NCBI RefSeq assembly: GCF_051201665.1
Contig: NZ_CP179210.1
Span: 62,001 to 126,000 of the forward strand
Direction of reading: 5' to 3'
DNA length: 64,000 bases
Origin: Psychrobium sp051201665
GTDB lineage: Bacteria; Pseudomonadota; Gammaproteobacteria; Enterobacterales; Psychrobiaceae
Shown: positions 45,494 through 54,926 of the stretch, one piece after another
Numbering within the stretch: position 1 is the first letter of the stretch
Layout: the number at the start of each line of letters is the position of its first letter
Position numbers and translations under genes: made by a program
The notes under the pieces: generated by a model
The model's database searches: none
Told to the model about the DNA's origin: nothing
What the model saw: the letters and a program-made list of their open reading frames with translations, nothing else

Positions 45494-46216
45494 TTGAACA
45501 CACATATTCATTCACATCATAATCAATGGTTGATCCATGCGCCAGAACTTAATGTCAATGCACAATGGTTTACCCCAGAATATTGGCAACAACAAAACAA
45601 GATTTTGGGACAATCACGTGGTCGTAACATTACGTGGTTTGTGGGTGATGAAAGCTCGCCAATGGTGTTGCGTCATTATTATCGCGGTGGTTTGATTGGA
45701 AAGTTAGTGACTGATAAATATTGGTTTAGTGGACTCAAAAACACGCGTGCTTATCGAGAATATCAATTATTAATTGAGTTAGAAAAACGTAAGTTACCTG
45801 CTTGTCGAGTTGTTGCAGCGAACGTCGTTAAATCTGGATTGAATTATCGCGCTGATTTACTGATGAAAATGGTCGATGGTGGGCAAGATTTAGTTGCTCT
45901 ATTAACTAAGTCACCAATGTCAGAGGAGCTATGGCAGGAAATTGGTAAAACACTCGCTATTTTTCATAAAAATAACGTATATCATGCCGATCTTAATGCG
46001 CATAACATATTAATGAATAAAGATAATAACGCTTGGTTGATTGACTTTGATCGCGGTGAAATAAAACAACAACGCGGTCAATGGTGCCAAGATAACCTCG
46101 ATCGCCTGTTACGTTCATTTAATAAAGAACTCAATCAATTACCTCAATTCTATTTTGAGCAAGATAATTGGAAAACCTTGATGGCAGCCTACAATGCTGA
46201 GCTGGCCATAAACTAA
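45494..46216 (+). CDS. kdkA: 3-deoxy-D-manno-octulosonic acid kinase
   Basis: A 240-residue eukaryotic-like kinase that phosphorylates Kdo of lipid A-core. Kinase motifs: YREYQLLIELEKRKLPACRV, catalytic HADLNAHNILMN and metal-binding IDFDRGEIK. It starts with TTG, preceded by AGG about 8 bp upstream; a later start would remove conserved N-terminal sequence. It ends overlapping the convergent waaA gene by 4 bp. Confidence 0.92.
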   Translation: MNTHIHSHHNQWLIHAPELNVNAQWFTPEYWQQQNKILGQSRGRNITWFVGDESSPMVLRHYYRGGLIGKLVTDKYWFSGLKNTRAYREYQLLIELEKRKLPACRVVAANVVKSGLNYRADLLMKMVDGGQDLVALLTKSPMSEELWQEIGKTLAIFHKNNVYHADLNAHNILMNKDNNAWLIDFDRGEIKQQRGQWCQDNLDRLLRSFNKELNQLPQFYFEQDNWKTLMAAYNAELAIN

Positions 46217-47478
46217 ATTTTCTGGTCAACCCAAGTCATTAAACGCTGTAATGTGCCTTGGTTGTCGGCAACGACTTGCAAGGCATGCTTTCCCATTTGC
46301 TGGCGCATTACTTCATCATTGAGTAATTTACTAATCAATTGAGTTAACTCTGTGTCATTTGTTACTTGCTGTAATCCTTGGCTGGCAAGTAACTTGTTAC
46401 AGATATCACTAAAGTTATAACAAGACTCACCCATGATGATAGGTTTCCCCAAAGCCGCTGGCTCTAATGGATTATGACCACCTCGCGCAATTAAACTACC
46501 GCCAATATAGGTAATATCACCGATCCCTAACAACAATAGCATTTCTCCCATTGTATCGCCGATAACAACCTGGGTATCGCTCGAAGGTGTTGTACCTTGG
46601 CTACGACGAGCAATGTTAAATCCTCGCGCGGTTGCTTGTTGTGCTACCTCATCAAATCGCTCGCTATGGCGTGGAATAATAACCAGCAGCAAGTTAGGAA
46701 ACTGAGCTAATAGCGACTGATGCGTCTGAAGAAGTTGCTCGTTTTCGCCGGGATGTGTACTGCCTGCAACCCAAACAGGGCGATCGTGTGCCCAACGTTG
46801 TTTTAGTTGTTGTTGCTGATTTTTTAGTTCACTTGAAATGCTCAATTCAAACTTAATGCTACCGCCAATAGTTAACTTATCTTTAGGTAATCCAAGGGTA
46901 ATAAATCGCTCACCGTCACTTGAATATTGCGCAGCGACACAGTCAAGATTGTTGAGCATTTCATGCATTAACGGCGCGGCTTTACTGAGATAGCCATTCA
47001 TCGATTTTTCAGACATTCGCGCATTGGCCAACAATATCGGAGTTTTAGCCTGAGAAAGTTGATGAATTAGATTTGGCCAAAGCTCAGTTTCCATTACTAT
47101 TGCGGCCTGCGGAGCTACTTGGTTTAAAAAGCGCTTCACGCTGCCCGGTAAGTCAATAGGCACATAGCAATGTGCAACACTGGCGCCAAAGAGTTTTTTG
47201 ACCATAGCACTGCCTGTGGGGGTGCTGGTTGTTACTAAAACTTGGTGTGAGGGATAGTCATTTACAATTTGCTTAATTAACGGTGCTGCAGCAATGGTTT
47301 CCCCCACTGAAACACTATGAATCAAAATGACTGGCTTAGTAATGTTTAAGCGTTTAAATCCAAATCGCTCAGCGACTCGGCCGCGATAATCTTCACTTTT
47401 GAAGGCGCGGTATAGTAAATATATCAGTACAACCGGAGTAGCTAAATACATAAAAACATTGTAGAAAAAGCGATTCAT
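46213..47478 (-). CDS. waaA: Kdo transferase (3-deoxy-D-manno-octulosonic-acid transferase)
   Basis: A 421-residue inner-membrane GT-B enzyme that adds Kdo to lipid IVA. An N-terminal anchor (residues about 5-23), then IHSVSVGETIAAAPLIKQI with the conserved catalytic Glu, VMETELWPNLI, VAGSTHPGENEQLL and IGGSLIARGGHNPLEPAALG. It is convergent with kdkA, whose product phosphorylates the transferred Kdo. The TetR gene at 47601 is divergent. Confidence 0.95.
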   Translation of the reverse strand: MNRFFYNVFMYLATPVVLIYLLYRAFKSEDYRGRVAERFGFKRLNITKPVILIHSVSVGETIAAAPLIKQIVNDYPSHQVLVTTSTPTGSAMVKKLFGASVAHCYVPIDLPGSVKRFLNQVAPQAAIVMETELWPNLIHQLSQAKTPILLANARMSEKSMNGYLSKAAPLMHEMLNNLDCVAAQYSSDGERFITLGLPKDKLTIGGSIKFELSISSELKNQQQQLKQRWAHDRPVWVAGSTHPGENEQLLQTHQSLLAQFPNLLLVIIPRHSERFDEVAQQATARGFNIARRSQGTTPSSDTQVVIGDTMGEMLLLLGIGDITYIGGSLIARGGHNPLEPAALGKPIIMGESCYNFSDICNKLLASQGLQQVTNDTELTQLISKLLNDEVMRQQMGKHALQVVADNQGTLQRLMTWVDQKI

Positions 47479-47600
47479 TGTTTTGCACTGACTCCGATTA
47501 CAGGTTACATTGGCGAGGTGTTTAACGGCATTCTACGTTGTTTTAAGTAAAATCAAAATAACGGGCTTCAAACAAACAATAAGATAGTGAAAAGCTACGT

Positions 47601-48266
47601 ATGAAAACAAAAGATAAAATCATCCAAGGCAGCATCGAATTATTTAATCAACAGGGAGAACGTAATGTGACGACGAATCACATTGCTGAACATGTTGGGA
47701 TAAGCCCCGGTAACCTCTATTATCATTACCGCAATAAAGACGACATCATCCGTTCTATTTACAAGCTCTATGAAAAGAACCTTGATCAAATGTTTCAACC
47801 TCAAGACTCGAGTAGTCAGGGGATGGATGAAATGATGTATTACCTAGAACGTGTTTTTTATTCGATGTGGCAATTTCGATTTTTTTACGCCAATTTACCT
47901 GACATTTTGGCGCGAGATCCTCAGCTACATGAACGATACCTTGTTGCTCAAAAATCACTTTACCAACGAATCGTTAGTACGTTAAAGCAAGTCCGTAGTC
48001 AGGGCTTTATAACGCTAGATGATGCAATGATTGATGATTTAGCGCATACATTAAAGCTCGTTGTAGCATTTTGGATTAGTTATCAACACACCCAAAGCTT
48101 AGGTGAAATTACCCAAGCAACAATCTCTCAGGGTGTTATTAAAGTATTTAACGTCGTCAAAGGATATTTAACGCCGTCAGGTCTTAGTAATATTCAAGAA
48201 ATTGAGAACAAATATCTAATGATGATGAAAACTAATGCAATAGATATTGATAAGGCATTAGTTTAA
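47601..48266 (+). CDS. TetR/AcrR family transcriptional regulator
   Basis: A 221-residue regulator with the TetR helix-turn-helix at residues 8-55 (KIIQGSIELFNQQGERNVTT, HVGISPGNLYYHYRNKDDI) and an all-helical ligand domain. Residues such as FRFFYANLPDILARDPQLHE are shared by TetR proteins often found near lipid or envelope genes. Ligand and targets are unknown; waaA (divergent) and kbl-tdh (downstream) are candidates by position only. Confidence 0.88.
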   Translation: MKTKDKIIQGSIELFNQQGERNVTTNHIAEHVGISPGNLYYHYRNKDDIIRSIYKLYEKNLDQMFQPQDSSSQGMDEMMYYLERVFYSMWQFRFFYANLPDILARDPQLHERYLVAQKSLYQRIVSTLKQVRSQGFITLDDAMIDDLAHTLKLVVAFWISYQHTQSLGEITQATISQGVIKVFNVVKGYLTPSGLSNIQEIENKYLMMMKTNAIDIDKALV

Positions 48267-48482
48267 CTAATGTTTTGTGTAGCTCTATTAGGTTTTTAAT
48301 ATTTAAAACAGTGCATTAAATACGTAATGATATCTTTACCATGAAATATTCTAATACTGCTTAAATATCCCACTTCAAAAGCTGATTTACTTTTTTAATC
48401 CGATTACACTTAACTCAATTATTTCGTAATGTCGTGTTGTTATACAAGCGATTCATTACCCAAATTTAAGCGAGGAGAGAAT

Positions 48483-49673
48483 ATGTCTAGCGCATTTAAT
48501 CAATTTATTACTGAGCAACTAGAGCAAGTAAAAGCTGAAGGTCTTTATAAAGAAGAGCGGTTCTTACTGTCTCCTCAAGAAACTGACATTAGTGTTGCTA
48601 AAGGTGATGTTATTAACTTTTGTGCTAATAACTACTTAGGCCTCGCAAATCACCCTCAATTAGTTGAAGCAGCGAAAGCTGGCTTAGATGCAAATGGCTT
48701 CGGCATGGCATCTGTACGCTTTATTTGTGGTACTCAAGACATTCACAAACAGCTAGAAAGTGATTTAAGTGCATTCTTGGCTATGGAAGATACCATTCTT
48801 TATTCTTCATGTTTTGACGCTAACGCTGGTTTATTTGAAACACTATTAGGCCCTGAAGATGCGATTATTTCTGATGCATTAAACCACGCGTCAATCATTG
48901 ATGGTGTACGTTTGTGTAAAGCAAAACGTTTCCGTTACGCGAATAACGACATGGCGGCATTAGAAGAGCAGCTTATCGCAGCAACTGAAGCAGGCGCACG
49001 TTTCAAACTTATCGCGACTGACGGTGTGTTCTCAATGGACGGCGTTATCGCTAACCTAAAAGGCGTGTGTGATCTAGCTGATAAATACGGCGCTATGGTG
49101 ATGGTTGATGATTCTCATGCCGTTGGCTTTGTTGGTGACGAAGGTCGTGGAACGCACGAATATTGTGAAGTGATGGATCGTGTAGACATTATCACTGGCA
49201 CACTAGGTAAAGCGCTAGGCGGCGCGTCAGGTGGCTTTACATCGGCTAGCAAAGAAGTTGTTGAATGGTTGCGTCAACGTTCGCGCCCTTACTTGTTCTC
49301 AAACTCACTAGCACCAGCAATAGTAACGGCCTCTATCAAAGTATTAGACATGCTTAAAAATGGTCAAGAACTACGTGATCGTGTTAAGAGCAATGCTGAA
49401 TACTTCCGCACGCAAATGGGCGCTGCTGGTTTTACTATGGCTGGTGCTGATCACGCTATTGTTCCTGTGATGTTAGGTGATGCAAAACTAGCGTCGACTA
49501 TGTCTGACAAGCTGCTTGAAAAAGGCATTTACGTTATCGGTTTCTCTTTCCCTGTTGTGCCAAAAGGTCAAGCGCGTATTCGTACGCAAATGTCAGCGGC
49601 TCACACTAAAGAGCAATTAGATCGCGCTATAGCAGCCTTTATCGAAGTTGGTAAAGAACTAGAGGTTATCTAA
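48483..49673 (+). CDS. kbl: 2-amino-3-ketobutyrate CoA ligase (glycine C-acetyltransferase)
   Basis: A 396-residue PLP enzyme that cleaves 2-amino-3-oxobutyrate with CoA to glycine and acetyl-CoA. Signatures: NFCANNYLGLANHPQL, VRFICGTQDIHKQLE, MVDDSHAVGFVGDEGRGT and the PLP-lysine motif GTLGKALGGASGG. The frame opens at 48429, but ATG at 48483 has the strong site GAGGAGAG just upstream. It is followed after 2 bp by tdh, whose product is its substrate: the two form a threonine-to-glycine pathway. Confidence 0.97.
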   Translation: MSSAFNQFITEQLEQVKAEGLYKEERFLLSPQETDISVAKGDVINFCANNYLGLANHPQLVEAAKAGLDANGFGMASVRFICGTQDIHKQLESDLSAFLAMEDTILYSSCFDANAGLFETLLGPEDAIISDALNHASIIDGVRLCKAKRFRYANNDMAALEEQLIAATEAGARFKLIATDGVFSMDGVIANLKGVCDLADKYGAMVMVDDSHAVGFVGDEGRGTHEYCEVMDRVDIITGTLGKALGGASGGFTSASKEVVEWLRQRSRPYLFSNSLAPAIVTASIKVLDMLKNGQELRDRVKSNAEYFRTQMGAAGFTMAGADHAIVPVMLGDAKLASTMSDKLLEKGIYVIGFSFPVVPKGQARIRTQMSAAHTKEQLDRAIAAFIEVGKELEVI

Positions 49674-49675
49674 GC

Positions 49676-50701
49676 ATGAAAGCCTTAAGTAAATTAAAAG
49701 CCGAAAAAGGCATTTGGATGGTTGATGCGCCTACCCCGAAAATGGGCCATAACGATCTATTAATCAAAATTAAGAAAACCGCCATTTGTGGCACCGATAT
49801 GCACATCTATGGTTGGGACGAGTGGGCACAGCGCACTATTCCTGTACCTATGGTTGTTGGTCACGAATACGTGGGTGAAGTTGTTGGTATCGGCCAAGAA
49901 GTTAAAGGCTTTGAACTTGGCGATCGCGTTTCTGGCGAGGGTCACATCACCTGTGGTCATTGTCGTAACTGTCGCGGCGGCCGTACACACTTGTGTCGTA
50001 ATACAACGGGTGTTGGTGTTGACCGTGAAGGTTCATTTGCTGAATTCTTAGTAATTCCAGCATTTAATGCCTTTAAATTACCAGATGACATTTCAGACGA
50101 ATTGGCTGCCGTATTCGACCCTTTTGGTAATGCTGTTCACACTGCCTTGTCATTTGATTTAGTCGGTGAAGATGTATTAATTACCGGTGCTGGTCCTATC
50201 GGCATCATGGCCGTTGCTATCTGTAAGCATGTTGGTGCCCGTAATGTTGTTATTACTGATGTAAACCCATACCGCCTAGAACTTGCTAAGAAAATGGGTG
50301 CAACACGTGCTGTAAACGTTGCTAATGAAAAACTTGAAGACGTTATGAGCGAACTTGGCATGACTGAAGGTTTTGACGTTGGTATGGAGATGTCAGGAGT
50401 ACCTATGGCATTCCAAGGTATGCTAGACGCGATGAATCACGGTGGCCGTATTGCCATGTTGGGTATTCCACCATCAGACATGTCAATTGATTGGGACAAA
50501 GTGATATTTAAAGGCTTAGTAATTAAAGGCATTTACGGTCGTGAAATGTTTGAAACTTGGTACAAAATGGCCAGTTTGATTCAATCAGGATTAGATATCT
50601 CACCAATTATTACTCATCATTTCCCTATCGATCAATTCCAAAAGGGCTTTGACGCGATGGAGTCTGGTCAATCAGGTAAGGTTATTCTGCACTGGGATTA
50701 A
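49676..50701 (+). CDS. tdh: L-threonine 3-dehydrogenase
   Basis: A 341-residue zinc-dependent NAD+ dehydrogenase oxidising threonine to 2-amino-3-oxobutyrate. Catalytic zinc ligands Cys38, His63 and Glu64 (CGTDMH, GHEYVG), structural zinc cysteines 93, 96, 99 and 107, and the NAD motif GAGPIGIMAVAICKHVGA are all present. Coupled with kbl (2-bp gap); a terminator follows. Confidence 0.97.
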   Translation: MKALSKLKAEKGIWMVDAPTPKMGHNDLLIKIKKTAICGTDMHIYGWDEWAQRTIPVPMVVGHEYVGEVVGIGQEVKGFELGDRVSGEGHITCGHCRNCRGGRTHLCRNTTGVGVDREGSFAEFLVIPAFNAFKLPDDISDELAAVFDPFGNAVHTALSFDLVGEDVLITGAGPIGIMAVAICKHVGARNVVITDVNPYRLELAKKMGATRAVNVANEKLEDVMSELGMTEGFDVGMEMSGVPMAFQGMLDAMNHGGRIAMLGIPPSDMSIDWDKVIFKGLVIKGIYGREMFETWYKMASLIQSGLDISPIITHHFPIDQFQKGFDAMESGQSGKVILHWD

Positions 50702-50730
50702 CTTTTTGGTTGATTAGTGATGGATAATGG

Positions 50731-50756
50731 AAAGCCCAACGTTGTTGGGCTTTTTT
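50731..50756 (+). terminator. Rho-independent terminator after tdh
   Basis: AAAGCCCAAC-GTT-GTTGGGCTTT followed by a T run, 30 bp after the tdh stop codon. Confidence 0.92.
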
Positions 50757-50780
50757 ATTACCGGTAAATATTAAAAGTGA

Positions 50781-50990
50781 TTATACACCCGCTGCAGAGT
50801 AGCCGTTGTTAAAGCCTTGAATAAAGCATTCTATTCCTTCTGGGATGTTGTGAATATCGGCATTGGGGATGATTGAAAATACTAATAAACCAGCTGAAAA
50901 GGCAATCGTTGCCTTAGGGTTACCTTTCTTTCTGGATACAAAGACTGCGATTGCTAGAATAGCTAAAATGAGAACTTTAATAGCTAGCAT
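50781..50990 (-). CDS. Small uncharacterised membrane protein
   Basis: A 69-residue protein with a signal-anchor-like N-terminal helix (MLAIKVLILAILAIAVFV), a positive stop RKKGNP, then a second mildly hydrophobic stretch. ATG at 50990 is preceded by AAGGA at the right distance; the longer frame from 51035 lacks this. It lies just downstream of the stranded recQ fragment, convergent with tdh. No family is recognised. Confidence 0.6.
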   Translation of the reverse strand: MLAIKVLILAILAIAVFVSRKKGNPKATIAFSAGLLVFSIIPNADIHNIPEGIECFIQGFNNGYSAAGV

Positions 50991-51053
50991 AAATTTCCTT
51001 ATTAATTGTCTATTGAGTCCTCTAAAGATTAGCACGCTTCTACGGCCTAATCA

Positions 51054-51741
51054 TTAATTTTCAAACTGATATTCCCTAATCAACGCCAAGAAATCATCAC
51101 CAAACTTTTCTAATTTACGCTCACCAACGCCATTCACTCGCAATAATTCATAAGGTGTTTGAGGTTGTTGTTCGGCCATTTCTGCAAGGCTGGCATCGTT
51201 AAAGACGACATAAGGTGGTACACCTTGCGCGTCGGCGATGGTTTTACGTAGGGTGCGCAGTTTAGCGAATAACACCTCGTCATAATCGTAATCATCTTTG
51301 CGACTACGGCCTTTGGCGCTACTTGAACTCTTGCTAATAGCTTGCAGACGTGGCACGGCAAGTTCTATGACTTTTTCGCCTTTTAGCGCACTGCGGGCTT
51401 CGGGATTTAATACCAAAATTGAGCTGCGGGTGATGTCTTGGCGTAAATACCCTAAGTGAATAAGTTGGCGGAAGATACTGAGCCAATATTCAGCACTGTG
51501 TTCAACACCGATGCCGTAGGTGGTTAATTTGTCGTGACCGTACTCTAAAACTCGTTGATTCTTAGAGCCACGTAATACATCGATGACATAGGCGACCCCG
51601 AAGTTTTGTTGTACGCGATATACACAAGATAGTGCTTTTTGCGCGACGACTGTGCCATCAAAATGTTGTGGTGGATCTAAGCAGATATCGCAGTTGCCAC
51701 ATTTACTCGAGCCGTATTCGCCAAAATAATGGAGCAATACT
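51054..51741 (-). pseudogene. recQ 3'-end fragment (duplicate), stranded by the islet
   Basis: About 229 codons identical or nearly so to the C-terminal part of the intact RecQ at 57127-58944, from VLLHYFGEY to the stop codon. It covers part of the zinc-binding region, the winged helix and the HRDC domain but no helicase core. It has no ribosome site before its first Met (51737). By eye it differs from the intact copy at about 30 of 688 positions, nearly all silent; the only protein difference seen is Glu versus Asp in the penultimate residue. It probably is the 3' end of the original host recQ, cut off by insertion of the islet. Confidence 0.92.
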
Positions 51742-52435
51742 AACCTATTTTAGGGCCAGGCAGACCGGTATCTCTTATAACTACACCATCTTTTAAATCT
51801 ATGATGCGGGAAGCATAACTTGCAACATCTATTTCATGCGTCACTAAAATGATGGTTATACCTTTTTTGTGAAGCGATTTAAACAATTCCATTATATCCA
51901 TGGTTGTCTTGCTGTCGAGGTTACCAGTAGGCTCATCTGCTAACAATATCATTGGCTGATTGATCAGCGCACGAGCAATCGCAACGCGCTGTTTTTGTCC
52001 CCCAGATAACATTCTTGGGTATGACAGATGAACTCGCTGCTCTAAATTTACCGATTTTAATATATTTAATGCTCGCTCTTTCGATGATGAATCTTTTTTA
52101 CCATTAAATAATGTTGGATAAAGAATATTTTCTAATACTGTTTTCCTAGGGTGTAGGTGGAATCCTTGAAAGATAAACCCCATATTCGAATTTCTAAAAA
52201 AAGATAAGCGATCATCACTCATATCAGAAATGTCGATATTTTTGAATAAATACTGCCCGTCATCTATGCCAGATAAACAACCAATAATATTCATTAATGT
52301 TGATTTTCCAGATCCCGAAGATCCCATGATAGCAACAAACTCCCCTTCATAGATCTGTAAATTAAAGTTATCAAAAACAGTGAATTTATTATCACTCTCT
52401 GAAAATCGCTTTATAATATTTTTTAACTCGATCAT
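51740..52435 (-). CDS. MacB/LolD-type ABC exporter ATPase
   Basis: A 231-residue ATPase: Walker A GSSGSGKST, signature MLSGGQKQRVAIARAL, Walker B LLADEPTGNLD and switch VTHEIDVA. It has the LolD/MacB-ATPase length and sequence style. It is the last gene of the islet operon, 3 bp after the permease. Its stop codon (TAG, 51740-51742) uses bases of the recQ duplication boundary, so the protein ends exactly at the islet edge; the last few residues (PGPKIG) may not be ancestral. Confidence 0.92.
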   Translation of the reverse strand: MIELKNIIKRFSESDNKFTVFDNFNLQIYEGEFVAIMGSSGSGKSTLMNIIGCLSGIDDGQYLFKNIDISDMSDDRLSFFRNSNMGFIFQGFHLHPRKTVLENILYPTLFNGKKDSSSKERALNILKSVNLEQRVHLSYPRMLSGGQKQRVAIARALINQPMILLADEPTGNLDSKTTMDIMELFKSLHKKGITIILVTHEIDVASYASRIIDLKDGVVIRDTGLPGPKIG

Positions 52436-52438
52436 TGT

Positions 52439-53668
52439 TTATTCCGTTGTTAATGCGGTGACAGGATCAAGGGCCGCTGCTTTTCGTGCTGGAGCAACGC
52501 CGCAAAGAATACCAATTAATACCGATATTGTGATTGATGTTGCGGCTGTCCACAACGGAATAACAGCATGTTCAATATTATTATTTCCGAGAACTATGAC
52601 TTGAGACAGAATCCACCCAACCATAATACCCACCACTGCGCCACCAAAGCAAAGTAACGCAGATTCGATTAAAATTTGTTTTTTAATATATTTTTGGGTC
52701 GCGCCCAGAGCACGCATAAGACCTATCTCACGTGTTCTCTCATTCACAGATACTAACATAACATTCATAATACCAATGCTTCCTACCAGCAAAGATACAA
52801 AGCTAACGAGCAGCAACATATTTGTTGTCTTATTTAAAATAACTTTAGAAAGGCGTTGGATCTCACTGGCATCTTCTATATGAAAGTTGTCAGTTTCATG
52901 TGGTGGTGTGTGCTGTGAGCGTCTTAAACTAGCAGTAGCACTACGTAGCACATGCTTATATTCTGCAATATCGGCGATTTCAAAACCTAAACGCAATGAC
53001 AAAGCATCATTTGTTATTTGATTAGCCGTGCCGAAAGGCAAATAGATGTCAGCACTAGTCGCTAAAATATCGGACGAATCGCCAGGCATAACACCAACAA
53101 TATCTAACCATATAGAACCAACTCTAATTCGACTATTAATAGGGTTGTCTGGTAAACCGAGCTTGGTAATCAAAGATTTACTGACTAAACATACTGGTCG
53201 ATTCTTGTCGCTATCACTGTCTACAATAAACCGTCCCTGTAGCGGGAAACGGCCTGTCAATTGTGGTAACCTGTCAGTTGTGGCAAGTATTTTTCCTGTG
53301 ATTTTTTTATCCAAGTAGCTGATTGTACCATTTTTTCCATCAGGATCTGAGATAGGTACAATACTAAAGGCGACCACATTTTTAATGCCATTAACCTGAT
53401 TTTTTAAAGCTCGCCATTCATTAATAGTCAATGGAGGGACATATTCACTGTTCATCCATTTATATATATTAGGACCAACAATAATAGTTTCATTTCCTAT
53501 TACCTTAAATTCTTTAACTAGACTTCGCTCAAAACCATAAACGATCCCAACAATGGTAATCACACCTCCAATTGCGATTACCATACCTAATGCCGTTAGC
53601 ATTGATCTGGTTTTATTAGCATTTAACTCTAGATAAGCTGCTTTTACTTGGTGGATGAATTCAATCAT
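52439..53668 (-). CDS. MacB-like ABC exporter permease
   Basis: A 409-residue permease of the MacB/FtsX type: N-terminal helix (LTALGMVIAIGGVITIVG), a periplasmic MacB_PCD domain of about 220 residues, then three C-terminal helices around GIMNVMLVSVNERTREIGLM and RALGATQ. MacB-type permeases do not move substrate through the inner membrane but drive expulsion of periplasmic substrates through an outer-membrane channel. The ATPase is encoded separately just downstream; the start overlaps the adaptor-gene stop by one base (TAATG). Confidence 0.92.
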   Translation of the reverse strand: MIEFIHQVKAAYLELNANKTRSMLTALGMVIAIGGVITIVGIVYGFERSLVKEFKVIGNETIIVGPNIYKWMNSEYVPPLTINEWRALKNQVNGIKNVVAFSIVPISDPDGKNGTISYLDKKITGKILATTDRLPQLTGRFPLQGRFIVDSDSDKNRPVCLVSKSLITKLGLPDNPINSRIRVGSIWLDIVGVMPGDSSDILATSADIYLPFGTANQITNDALSLRLGFEIADIAEYKHVLRSATASLRRSQHTPPHETDNFHIEDASEIQRLSKVILNKTTNMLLLVSFVSLLVGSIGIMNVMLVSVNERTREIGLMRALGATQKYIKKQILIESALLCFGGAVVGIMVGWILSQVIVLGNNNIEHAVIPLWTAATSITISVLIGILCGVAPARKAAALDPVTALTTE

Positions 53669-54912
53669 TAGGTGTTATTATCGTTAATTGCAGATTTATT
53701 AACAACGCGTTGATTATTTGTAGAATGATCAGTGACAGTATCACCTTCGACTAATGAGTTTAAGAATTTAGCTGGGCCGTAAATAACACGTTCGCCTACT
53801 TGTATCCCTTTACGTATTTCTTGTAAAGAACGATCTGAAACACCCAGTTCGACCATCTTTTTCACAACTATATTATCTTCAATAGTATATAAGAAATAAT
53901 TCCGTTTGGATCCAGCTATATAAGTTCGCTCTTTGTCAGTTTTCTCATCATACAGCACTGCAGAGAGGGGGACTGTTATTGGGCTACTTTGCGACTCCAA
54001 AATTTCTAACTCGGCACCCATGCCAGCATAAAGTTGCTCATTGTCATGAGCTTTAAAGGAAATCTCCACAGCGATTTGTCGATCATTTTTACTTCGGCCT
54101 TCATTTTTATAAGATGCATTTAACATGGTTGCTACGTGTACTATCTTGCCTGTTAATAACTGTTGTGGATTGTTATTTAATTTCACTATAGCGCTTTGTC
54201 CAACTGATATTCGACTAATATCAAATTCTGAAATATAGGCCATAATCGAATAATCGCTTAAGTCTGCAATGAGCATTAATTCTGAGCCAGCAGCCCCTAA
54301 GGTGCTTGATATCGCAGTTTCACCTTCTTTTATACGAGTAGCAATAACAGTACCATTAATGGGTGATTTAATGATTGTTTTTTCCGCTTTTTGTTTGGCT
54401 AGCGCCAGTTGTGACATCGCTTGAATAACATTTTCTTTGGCACTTTCTAAATCCAATTTCTTTATTGCTAGTTCAGTCCTTGCAATATCTTCACTATAAA
54501 TGTCAATGGCTTCAGCTTCTCGTAAGCGTTGCAGTTTGTCGAAATATAACTGTTTGATAATAACTTCTTGTGCAATCCTCTTTTCTTGTATACGATTTTT
54601 CCTTAACTGTGCCATTGCAAGTTCAATTTCTTTGTCAACATCTTCTCTATCAAGCTGAATTAATGGTTGCCCAATTTTAACACGTTCGCCATCTGTGACT
54701 TTTATATCTATTACTTTCGCGATAACTTCAGAAGATAGTGTCACTTTAGTATTGAGCATAACTGTACCAGACACAAACAATGAAGCATTTATTTCTTGAA
54801 TTTTGGCAGTGGATATCCTAATTTGTAATTGCTCTTGTTTTCCTGATTTCAACACTGATATTATAACTACACCAACAATTAGTAAAAACGTTAAACTACT
54901 AATCCATTTCAT
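53668..54912 (-). CDS. MacA/HlyD-like periplasmic adaptor protein
   Basis: A 414-residue membrane fusion protein: N-terminal anchor (residues about 4-20), lipoyl half-motif VTDGERVKIGQPLIQLD, a long alpha-helical hairpin (about 75-165), the second lipoyl half SPINGTVIATRIKEGE, beta-barrel and membrane-proximal domains. It would join the MacB-like permease to a TolC-type channel, which is not encoded here. The frame opens at 55005, but ATG at 54912 has GGAAG upstream. It lies 14 bp after the polytopic membrane-protein gene. Confidence 0.9.
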   Translation of the reverse strand: MKWISSLTFLLIVGVVIISVLKSGKQEQLQIRISTAKIQEINASLFVSGTVMLNTKVTLSSEVIAKVIDIKVTDGERVKIGQPLIQLDREDVDKEIELAMAQLRKNRIQEKRIAQEVIIKQLYFDKLQRLREAEAIDIYSEDIARTELAIKKLDLESAKENVIQAMSQLALAKQKAEKTIIKSPINGTVIATRIKEGETAISSTLGAAGSELMLIADLSDYSIMAYISEFDISRISVGQSAIVKLNNNPQQLLTGKIVHVATMLNASYKNEGRSKNDRQIAVEISFKAHDNEQLYAGMGAELEILESQSSPITVPLSAVLYDEKTDKERTYIAGSKRNYFLYTIEDNIVVKKMVELGVSDRSLQEIRKGIQVGERVIYGPAKFLNSLVEGDTVTDHSTNNQRVVNKSAINDNNT

Positions 54913-54926
54913 ATTTAACTTCCGTT

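Noticed and set aside
51054..51737. Second, shorter RecQ-like protein with an HRDC domain as a functional gene
   Set aside because: No start signal, no helicase core and near-identity to the intact gene's 3' end make a stranded fragment far more likely.
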